A DNA stretch of 64,000 bases, taken from assembly GCA_003598175.1 (NCBI GenBank), contig QZKN01000002.1:1-64000 (forward strand), given 5' to 3'. Source of the DNA: Candidatus Omnitrophota bacterium (lineage in GTDB: Bacteria > Hinthialibacterota > Hinthialibacteria > Hinthialibacterales > Hinthialibacteraceae). Positions 30,169-37,880 of this stretch are shown here, piece by piece (within the stretch, counting starts at the first letter, position 1; every line of letters starts with the position of its first letter). The notes beneath the pieces are model-generated. The model was given only the letters and a program-made list of their open reading frames with translations. It was not told the origin of the DNA and did no database searches. The position numbers were made by a program, and so were the translations under genes.

Positions 30169-32694
30169 TCAGGAGAGCTGATCCTGGAGAAGCTGAATCT
30201 CCTTTTTCACCTGCAGGGCGATTTCCGCGTAGGATTGGTTTTCGAGAATCAGCGGACGCCCAAACGCGATTTTCACTTCCCCGCGTCGGGGAAGGCTATT
30301 GCCGCGCGGCAACACTTTCTCTCCGCCGATAATGGCGACCGGCAAAACGGGAACCTGCAAATTGCGAACCAGGATACCCACGCCTTCGCGAAATTCCCCC
30401 ATTTCTCCGTTCGCAGTGCGCGCGCCTTCGGGAAACAACAGAACGCTCCAGCCCTTATCGATCAATTCTCCCGCATACACCATGCTTTGGCGATACCCAA
30501 CCGTCTGCGGCAACGGAAAGATATTGAAGCCGATCGTGGCGATTTCCCATGCGAGGCTCTTCCCGACTTTTTTAAGCCACGGCGTATCGTCATTCACATC
30601 AAAATATTCTTTCCACGCCGCGGGACAGACTTTCCGCCCGAGATGCGTGGGCAACAGCGTCTGAATCAATGGCGTATCCACGTGACTGGTATGATTGGCA
30701 ACAATGAAAAACGGACCTTTCAGATCACGAAGGTTTTCAAGACCAACACATTTTATTTTGCAAAAGATTTTCAGCGCGGGACGTAAAACAAACCATTCAA
30801 AGCCCAAACGCGCCAAGCGACAGGGAAACGCAAGCGTCCAGCGGCGGAACCGGAGATTGGAGAAGACATCTTTTCTTTCCGCCACCAATTTTTCCAACTC
30901 GGCAACCGTCGTTTCGGGAGTGACCAGATTATCGTCGACATCAATGCGAAATTCATCTTCCAGGCGGGAAATCAATTCCACTCGGTCGATCGAACTCAAT
31001 CCCACTTCCTGCCCGATGCGCGATTCGGGATGGAGTCGGTCCAGATCTACGGATGCCAGCTCACAGAGAATACGCTGCACCGGCGTTCCGGTTTGCGTGG
31101 GTGCAGCCGCCGCTCCAAAATCCTCCAGAGCGATCAGTTTGCGAACCTCGTTTTTCTTAATCTTAAGGGTGGTGGTTTTCGGAAATTCCGATAATTTCCA
31201 TACAGAAAAAGCGCCGATGTGCTGTTCAGCGGGCAATTCCTGATTCGCGAGTTCGATACAGCGTTTGGCATCGACGTCCTGATTTTCGAGCAGCAGCACA
31301 GCATGTACGACATCCTGTTTCTCGCCGGTTCCGATCACACACGCCTCTTTTATATCCGCCTGCTTTTCCAGAACGCGTTCGATATCTTCGGGATGGACGT
31401 TGATCCCGTCGCTGGTGACGATTACATCTTTTTGGCGACCGCGAATATAGAGAACACCGTCCTCGTCGATTTCGCCGATGTCGCCGGTTTTGAACCATCC
31501 GTCTACAAATATCTCGTCATTCAATTCCGGCCGTTTGAAATACCCGCCAAACACATTCGGCCCTTTTGCCTGAATTTCACTGCCTTCTTCCGCCAAACGA
31601 ATTTCCACCTGTTCCAATGGCGGCCCAACCGCACCCAAATGCGTATCTCCCGGCCGCGTCACGGTTAAAACCGGGCTGGTTTCCGTCAAACCATAGCCCT
31701 GCACCACATCAAAGCCGATCCCTTTCCAAAATGTTTCCACCTCGGGATCCAAAGCAGCCCCGCCGCACACGAATAAATGAAAACCGGTGTTGAACCGTTT
31801 ATGGATGGGATAGAAATACAGTTTGCGCATCGTACGTGGGAGTGTTGAAAGAAAACGGAGTCCAAACTTCAGATATCCACGCAACCGTTTTTCTTCCAAC
31901 ACTTTTTCGACTCGCTGCTTAAGGATTGTGAGCAAGCGGGGAACCAAAACCATGACGGTTATGGATTCGCGGCGAAAGACTTCAAACAGCGCCGACGGTT
32001 TCAAAACACGAATGTAAAGAATCGTCCCTCCTCCCGCCAGCGGCGTCCAAAAACCGCCGGTTTGCTCCAGCGCATGGCTGAGAGGAAGGGCGGAGAGAAG
32101 GTGATACGTCTCATTCGTTGGAATGATTTTCAAGATATCGGTCACATTCGCCGCCAAATTTCGATGCGTGAGCATCACCCCCTTCGGATTGCCGGTGGTT
32201 CCGGACGTATAGACAATTTCCACCAAATCGTGGGGTGCGATTTCCGGCAACTCCGCTAATGGCTCGATTTTCCGCAGTTGATCAAACAGGACTTCAATGA
32301 AAAAAGTCGGGATCGCCAGGCCGGGATCGCCTTTGTATTGCGTTCGGATCAACAGTTTCGCTTCCGTCTCCCGGCTAACTCGATTGACGAAATCGGCGGT
32401 GTTTCTGGCATCCAGCGGAACCAGAACGACGCCGCTTGTCACGCAGGCAAAATAAATCACCGCCCATTCCGGACTGTTGGAAGCCCAAAGCAGAATGCAA
32501 TCCCCTTTCCGGATTCCTTTTTCATGAAAAAAGGCCATACAGCGAAGCGACAAATCATAAATGTCCCGATACGAATAACGCAGAATACGAAACCCGGTAA
32601 ACAGGCGTAACGCCTCCTGCTCCCCTCGCTCCGGAAACAACCTGACAATGTCCACCAGAGTGGCAAACTCCATCGACTTACTGGAACATGACAT
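30169..32694 (-). CDS. AMP-dependent acyl ligase - acyl carrier domain - PlsC acyltransferase fusion
   Basis: EIVYTSGTTGNPKGVMLTHRNL (AMP-binding), GLSSIDRVELISRLEDEF (phosphopantetheine Ser), FFIVANHTSHVDTPLI and LFPEGARTANGEMGEFREG (PlsC). Confidence 0.92.
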   Translation of the reverse strand: MSCSSKSMEFATLVDIVRLFPERGEQEALRLFTGFRILRYSYRDIYDLSLRCMAFFHEKGIRKGDCILLWASNSPEWAVIYFACVTSGVVLVPLDARNTADFVNRVSRETEAKLLIRTQYKGDPGLAIPTFFIEVLFDQLRKIEPLAELPEIAPHDLVEIVYTSGTTGNPKGVMLTHRNLAANVTDILKIIPTNETYHLLSALPLSHALEQTGGFWTPLAGGGTILYIRVLKPSALFEVFRRESITVMVLVPRLLTILKQRVEKVLEEKRLRGYLKFGLRFLSTLPRTMRKLYFYPIHKRFNTGFHLFVCGGAALDPEVETFWKGIGFDVVQGYGLTETSPVLTVTRPGDTHLGAVGPPLEQVEIRLAEEGSEIQAKGPNVFGGYFKRPELNDEIFVDGWFKTGDIGEIDEDGVLYIRGRQKDVIVTSDGINVHPEDIERVLEKQADIKEACVIGTGEKQDVVHAVLLLENQDVDAKRCIELANQELPAEQHIGAFSVWKLSEFPKTTTLKIKKNEVRKLIALEDFGAAAAPTQTGTPVQRILCELASVDLDRLHPESRIGQEVGLSSIDRVELISRLEDEFRIDVDDNLVTPETTVAELEKLVAERKDVFSNLRFRRWTLAFPCRLARLGFEWFVLRPALKIFCKIKCVGLENLRDLKGPFFIVANHTSHVDTPLIQTLLPTHLGRKVCPAAWKEYFDVNDDTPWLKKVGKSLAWEIATIGFNIFPLPQTVGYRQSMVYAGELIDKGWSVLLFPEGARTANGEMGEFREGVGILVRNLQVPVLPVAIIGGEKVLPRGNSLPRRGEVKIAFGRPLILENQSYAEIALQVKKEIQLLQDQLS

Positions 32695-32738
32695 AACAAT
32701 CACCCTGCCTATTACAATAAAAATAAACACCATAAACG

Positions 32739-32788
32739 GGTAAAGCAAGCGTCCCGCTTGTATTTTGGTAAAGCAAGCGTCCTGCATG
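32739..32788 (+). repeat. Direct repeat of 22 bp, GGTAAAGCAAGCGTCCYGCWTG x2
   Basis: 32739-32760 and 32767-32788, 2 mismatches. Confidence 0.9.
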
Positions 32789-32812
32789 TAAACAACATCC
32801 CGCTGGTACTTT

Positions 32813-34462
32813 TCATTCCCGACCGGCTACACGGATCCCTTCCTCTTCATCCACAAATACCATAAGAATACTCCCAATCACGAAAAAGAGAATCACGACA
32901 GAGACCCCCACCCGTTGGGAATCAAATAACGACGTTAACGATCCCAATAAAAATGGCCCCATAAACGCGGTCGCCTTTCCGGAAAACGCAAAAAAGCCAT
33001 AAAATTCATTTTCCTTGTCCGGCGGAACAATACGCCCCATCAACGAGCGGCTGGCAGACTGATTGGGGCCGGAAAAAATCCCGATGATCATTCCGGCGAT
33101 CCAAAACAAGAGGGGAAAAAACCGTTGGATGCCGTCGGGAAACAGATCTTCGAGAAGATAACGATTCAAACGATGCAAATCTTCTTTTTGCGGCTTGCTG
33201 TCAAGTAATTCCCTGGTTTTATTTCGCAGCGTCATCGTGCTGAAGGTTTCCGCCTCATGAAAATCATCGCTTTGGATCATCCGGTTCAAATCAAGGATCA
33301 AGGCGTCTTGCAGAGATTCCGAAAGCGGACCGGCGCCATCATATTCATCCAACAATTCGCGCGTGGCGGGAGCCAATTGGTTATAGACATACGTGGTTTG
33401 TGAATTCGCATGGACTTTCAATGTTCCGGCCAATTCCGCAGGATTGCGCAGATCGTCGCCGGTCAGCGTCGATGAACCATTCGGAGCGAACACGGCAAGC
33501 AGAGAGGCGAGCATCAGGCCGATCAGGCTGATTTGAATGGTCTTTTTACCGCCCAACTTATCGTCGAGAAATCCCAACACGAACGCTCCCAATCCCGCTG
33601 TAATATTCAGGATAATCCCAAATACAATGATTTCCGTATCGCTGAAATAAAATGTCCCCACCGCATAAATGCCGCCGAAAGCAAAAATCGTGATCAATCC
33701 GTCGTTATAAACCAGATGCGTGAAAAGAAACCGAACAATTTGTTTGTAGCGTTTGATTTCGCGAAACGTATCGACAAGTTGCTTAAGGCCGGCGGCCAGG
33801 ATTTTTTCTCCTTTTGCGGCGACGCGAGATTTGTCTTCCTTCACCCACAAAAAAATCGGAATACTGAAAACGAGAAACCAAACGGCGACGATCAGATTGG
33901 TGGCGCGAATGTTCTCAAAATTTTCTTTCGAAATGCCAAACCACGGATTTTCCGGACTCACGAATCCGACCAGAGCGATGACCAAAGCCAACAAACCGCC
34001 GAAATATCCGAACGACCAGCCATACCCGGATACGCGGCCGATCCGATCCTGCGAGCAGATGTCGGGCAGGAACGCATTATAGAAAACGCAGCCGAGTTCA
34101 TACGCAATATTGGCGATCACAAAAATGAACAGGGCTTTCGTGGTCTGTCCCGGAAGAATCCCGAATAAAAGCGTCGAGCCGAGGATCGTAATGACGGTCA
34201 TCATCAATAAAAGCAGTTTGCGATATCCCCCACGGTCAGAGATGGCGCCGAGAAATGGAGAGAGTAAGGCGACCACGATTGCCGTCAACGTGACGCCTCG
34301 CGACCATAATGTGGTCCCCACAGTAGTATTTTCCGCTACAACTTCCGTGAAATATGTCGCAAAAATAAAGGTGACAACCAGCGTCGTGAAAGCAGAATTG
34401 GCAAAGTCGTACAAACTCCAGGAAAAAACGGCGAGACGATCATTTTTTCGGGTAGCGCCCAT
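32813..34462 (-). CDS. MFS transporter, UMF1/Atg22-like
   Basis: AVFSWSLYDFANSAFTTLVVTFIFATYF...LLSPFLGAISDRGGYRK...IGRVSGYGWSFGYFGGLL. Confidence 0.88.
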   Translation of the reverse strand: MGATRKNDRLAVFSWSLYDFANSAFTTLVVTFIFATYFTEVVAENTTVGTTLWSRGVTLTAIVVALLSPFLGAISDRGGYRKLLLLMMTVITILGSTLLFGILPGQTTKALFIFVIANIAYELGCVFYNAFLPDICSQDRIGRVSGYGWSFGYFGGLLALVIALVGFVSPENPWFGISKENFENIRATNLIVAVWFLVFSIPIFLWVKEDKSRVAAKGEKILAAGLKQLVDTFREIKRYKQIVRFLFTHLVYNDGLITIFAFGGIYAVGTFYFSDTEIIVFGIILNITAGLGAFVLGFLDDKLGGKKTIQISLIGLMLASLLAVFAPNGSSTLTGDDLRNPAELAGTLKVHANSQTTYVYNQLAPATRELLDEYDGAGPLSESLQDALILDLNRMIQSDDFHEAETFSTMTLRNKTRELLDSKPQKEDLHRLNRYLLEDLFPDGIQRFFPLLFWIAGMIIGIFSGPNQSASRSLMGRIVPPDKENEFYGFFAFSGKATAFMGPFLLGSLTSLFDSQRVGVSVVILFFVIGSILMVFVDEEEGIRVAGRE

Positions 34463-34499
34463 TTCATGATCCTTTCCGGAAGATAAGATCGGAACGGCA

Positions 34500-35312
34500 T
34501 TATATATTGTTTTCCGGATTCTGAATATTCATTCGACGCAAATCAACAGAATCGTTCCCTGCGCTCAAATAGCGGAGGATTGTATTCTTGTCAACAGCTT
34601 TTTCGGAATGAAAAACGCACAACCGGCGGCACAGATTTCGCAATTCCCGTACATTTCCGGGATAGGCATAATCGAGCAGAAAATTCTCCGCATCCTTCTT
34701 CAAACGATCCCGGCTTCCTTTTCCCATAAAATGATGAAACAGAAGCAACGCATCCCCATCTCGCTTCCTCAACGGCGGCGTGAGGATTGGAATGACGTTC
34801 AAGCGGTCAAACAAATCGGGCAGAAAATGACCGCGAGCGGCTTCACGCCGCAAATTACGGTTGGTGGCGGCGAGTATGCGCGTGTGAATCCGCCGATGGG
34901 AGACCGCGCCGACGCGGGCAACCGTTTGTTCTTCCAGAAACCGCAGAAATCGCCCTTGAATTTCGATCGGAAGCGAGCCGATTTCATCCAGAAAAAGAGT
35001 CCCGCCATCCGCCGATTCGAGAAAACCGACATGACGGTTGACCGCGCCGGTGAACGCTCCACGTTCGTGTCCGAAAAGAACGGATTCCACCGTCGAAGCA
35101 TTCAATGCGGCGCAATCGACGATCACCAGATTGCCGCCCTTCGTCGGTCCGGATTTGTGTATGGCATGCGCCAGCAGTTCTTTTCCCGTCCCCCGTTCTC
35201 CGGTCAATAAAATCGTATCCCACAGCGGCGCGGCGGAAAACACACAATCCGCCAGGTCCTGCATCGCCTGACTCCGGCCAATAATTTTGAACTTGCCGAG
35301 ATCATACTTCAT
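34500..35312 (-). CDS. Sigma54-interacting AAA+ ATPase domain protein lacking obvious sensor and HTH domains
   Basis: LTGERGTGKELLAHAIH (Walker A), GHERGAFTGAVNRHVGFLESADGGTLFLDEIGSLP (GAFTGA and Walker B), ends about 30 aa after the AAA lid. Confidence 0.9.
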   Translation of the reverse strand: MKYDLGKFKIIGRSQAMQDLADCVFSAAPLWDTILLTGERGTGKELLAHAIHKSGPTKGGNLVIVDCAALNASTVESVLFGHERGAFTGAVNRHVGFLESADGGTLFLDEIGSLPIEIQGRFLRFLEEQTVARVGAVSHRRIHTRILAATNRNLRREAARGHFLPDLFDRLNVIPILTPPLRKRDGDALLLFHHFMGKGSRDRLKKDAENFLLDYAYPGNVRELRNLCRRLCVFHSEKAVDKNTILRYLSAGNDSVDLRRMNIQNPENNI

Positions 35313-35374
35313 ATTCAGAATCCTCCATATAAACCGTCATGACCAATTAATCACAACGAAGGATGAAAACCAGG

Positions 35375-35426
35375 TTGTGGTGCGGACCTCCGGTCTGCAC
35401 GTGCAGACCGGAGATCCGCACCACAA
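35375..35426. repeat. 52-bp near-perfect zero-loop palindrome
   Basis: TTGTGGTGCGGAcCTCCGGTCTGCAC|GTGCAGACCGGAGaTCCGCACCACAA, 26-bp arms, one mismatch. Confidence 0.97.
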
Positions 35427-35612
35427 TTTTTTTATGTAAATTCCTTTGCGTATGGAAGGAAATATACCCCATTCCCCATCCCCAATTCATCCACCAACCG
35501 TCCCCTTTTTGTCGCCATTTTGTCGCCTTTTCAGTATTTGCGGTTGACCGGTTTGGCGGATACTTTAATAATAGGTAATAGGAACAGATGGAGTGAAAGG
35601 ATTGTATCCATT

Positions 35613-35900
35613 ATGAGCGTCCAGACTAAAGAACCGGATATTGAATTCGTTAAAAATGAACTTCATGCGCTGATCGAAATGATCCCGAAAGCAGATATGT
35701 ATACGGCGATACGTTTCTTGCGTTATCTGGTCGAGTATAACAGTGATCCATTGCTTGTCACACTTGCCAGTGCGCCTATCGATAACGAACTATCAACTCC
35801 TGAAGAAGAAGCCGAACTGCTGGAAGCAAAAAACGAGTTAGATAAGGGGGAATTGTTTTCATTAGAGGAAGTTAAAGTACAACTACTTGGAGATGACTAA
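35613..35900 (+). CDS. RelE-partner type antitoxin-like protein
   Basis: HALIEMIPKADMYTAIRFLRYLVEY...STPEEEAELLEAKNELDKGELFSLEEV; overlaps downstream ORF by TAATG. Confidence 0.65.
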   Translation: MSVQTKEPDIEFVKNELHALIEMIPKADMYTAIRFLRYLVEYNSDPLLVTLASAPIDNELSTPEEEAELLEAKNELDKGELFSLEEVKVQLLGDD

Positions 35901-36292
35901 TGGTTTGGCAGGTTGAATTGACAAAGGGGGCTTACAAAACATTATCCAAGATGGAAAAACAAGATCGCAAAGCCATCATCGCGGCGTTGGAACGTATGAT
36001 TGTTGAACCTCAACTTGCCGCTATTGTGGAAGAAGAACCGTTGATTCCGAAAGAAAATGTGGTGGCGCGCAACGTCCGGGTGGGAGGAAAATGGCTGGAT
36101 TTGCAAGGCGTCAAAGAGGAGTGGGTCACGTTCGACAACAATTTTATCGAAGGCGATCCCGGTTTTCTCGATCCGGCTAACTTGAACTTCCAATTACGCG
36201 AGGATTCGCCGGTGTATCCGTTGGGTTTCAAACGAATTCCGGTCGAACGGATTGGTTTGTGCATGGATGAATATCGTACTTTTTTAGAATAA
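35900..36292 (+). CDS. Chimeric ORF: RelE-like toxin N-terminus fused to beta-helix protein C-terminal tail
   Basis: MVWQVELTKGAYKTLSKMEKQDRKAIIAALERMI (RelE-like) then QLAAIVEEEPLIPKENVVARNVRVGGKWLDL...DNNFIEGDPGFLDPANLNFQLREDSPVYPLGFKRIPVERIGL (right-handed beta-helix tail). Confidence 0.7.
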   Translation: MVWQVELTKGAYKTLSKMEKQDRKAIIAALERMIVEPQLAAIVEEEPLIPKENVVARNVRVGGKWLDLQGVKEEWVTFDNNFIEGDPGFLDPANLNFQLREDSPVYPLGFKRIPVERIGLCMDEYRTFLE

Positions 36293-36313
36293 TAAAAGGA
36301 ATCGAGGCCCATT

Positions 36314-37015
36314 ATGAATTTGGATGAATTCGAGGCATTGACCCGGCGTCGCCGAGCGGTGCGGCATTTCAAACCCGATCCCATCGCGGACGATTTGTTG
36401 CATCGCCTGCTCGATGCCGCGCATTGGGCGCCCAGCGGGTACAATCTCCAACCGACTCATTTTGTCATCGCAAAAGATGCGGAAATTAAAGAAGAATTGT
36501 GGAAAGCCTGTCTGCAGCAAAGGCAGGTAAAAGAAGCGCCCGCCACCATTGTATTTACCGGCGATCGCAACGTGGTGGAGAATCACTTTGAAACGATCAT
36601 CGCGATGGAGCGGGAAACGGGAGCGATAAATCCGGATTACGAGAAACTCTATCGCACATTTGTCCCCCTGGCGTTTTCGCACGCGCCGGCCGGTTTGGGT
36701 TGGTTATGGAAAGCCGCCATCCTTCCCCTGCTTCAATTCTTCCGCCCGATTCCGAATATGCCCGCCGTCCACAAACGCTATTGGCTGGCAAAACAGACGC
36801 TGCTGTCCGCAATGGTCTTCATGCTGGCGGCGGAATCGGCGGGATTGGCAACCGCGCCGATGGAAGGATTCGACGAACGGCGAGTGAAAAAAGTCCTGAA
36901 AATTCCCGCATCGCATATCGTGCCTTTGGTCATATCGATCGGGTATGCGCAAGAGGGAAATTTAATAAAAACACGCCTGCCGGTAAAGCAGTTGATTCAT
37001 GAAAATAGCTGGTGA
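36314..37015 (+). CDS. Nitroreductase family protein
   Basis: LTRRRAVRHFKPDPIADDLLHRLLDAAHWAPSGYNLQPTHFVIAKD. Confidence 0.92.
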   Translation: MNLDEFEALTRRRRAVRHFKPDPIADDLLHRLLDAAHWAPSGYNLQPTHFVIAKDAEIKEELWKACLQQRQVKEAPATIVFTGDRNVVENHFETIIAMERETGAINPDYEKLYRTFVPLAFSHAPAGLGWLWKAAILPLLQFFRPIPNMPAVHKRYWLAKQTLLSAMVFMLAAESAGLATAPMEGFDERRVKKVLKIPASHIVPLVISIGYAQEGNLIKTRLPVKQLIHENSW

Positions 37016-37086
37016 AGTATTTTGGCGCCTGGATACGTTCTATAGGTTGAGCCATCCTCTCACTTATATTTTTAGGAAAATCTCTC

Positions 37087-37839
37087 ATGAAGACAAAGAC
37101 GGTTTTATTGATGATTAGCGCTGTTGTCACGATGATAATGCTGTTCGCCAATGGATCAGTCTCCGCCGACGCGCCATCCGATCCCATTCAGATCACCGAG
37201 CAAAAACAGGAATCCCAAACCTTCCACTGCCGTTGGCCGCAAGCAGTCGGACTGCCAAATGAAGCCACGCAAAAAAAGGTGAATCGACAAATCCACGACG
37301 CCGCATTCGCCTTGTACCGTAAATCTGAAAAGGATATCAAAGAAGGCAAAAAAGCGGAAAATCCGGAGAATAAAAAATATGTGGAATGGAGAAAAGCCTT
37401 CCCTCGCTTCGAATGGCGATACGATGTGGAATCAACCGTTACGTATAACAAAAACGGAATACTCAGCCTCGTTTTTGATCAATCGTTCTCCTCCAATATG
37501 CAGGCGCATCCGGTCAACGCCGTCAGAGCCATTACTTTCGACTTGTCAAACGGGAAAACTGTAAAACTGAAGAATTGGTTCCAACCGAAGAGCGCCTATG
37601 AATCCCGACTGAATAGTCTCATGAAAAACGTTCTGCAGGCGAACAAGGATGAAACACCGCTGTTGATCCATTCGCTGGATGATTTCAAAGGCATCGAGAC
37701 AAAACAGGAATATTATCTGACCGACAAGGAACTCGTGATCTTTTATCAGCGATATCGTTACACGCCGGGAGCGGCCGGACCGTTGGTGATTCCGATTGCA
37801 TACGACCATTTTACTGATATACTACGTGTCAAATTGTAA
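37087..37839 (+). CDS. Secreted DUF3298/DUF4163-like protein (RsiV/PdaC type)
   Basis: Signal peptide, then FHCRWPQAVGLPNEATQKKVNRQIHD...SSNMQAHPVNAVRAITFDLSNGKTVKLKNWF...GAAGPLVIPIAYDHF. Confidence 0.7.
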   Translation: MKTKTVLLMISAVVTMIMLFANGSVSADAPSDPIQITEQKQESQTFHCRWPQAVGLPNEATQKKVNRQIHDAAFALYRKSEKDIKEGKKAENPENKKYVEWRKAFPRFEWRYDVESTVTYNKNGILSLVFDQSFSSNMQAHPVNAVRAITFDLSNGKTVKLKNWFQPKSAYESRLNSLMKNVLQANKDETPLLIHSLDDFKGIETKQEYYLTDKELVIFYQRYRYTPGAAGPLVIPIAYDHFTDILRVKL

Positions 37840-37880
37840 CATACTGAATATAATCAGTGGATCAATCGGAGGTTATCCTG

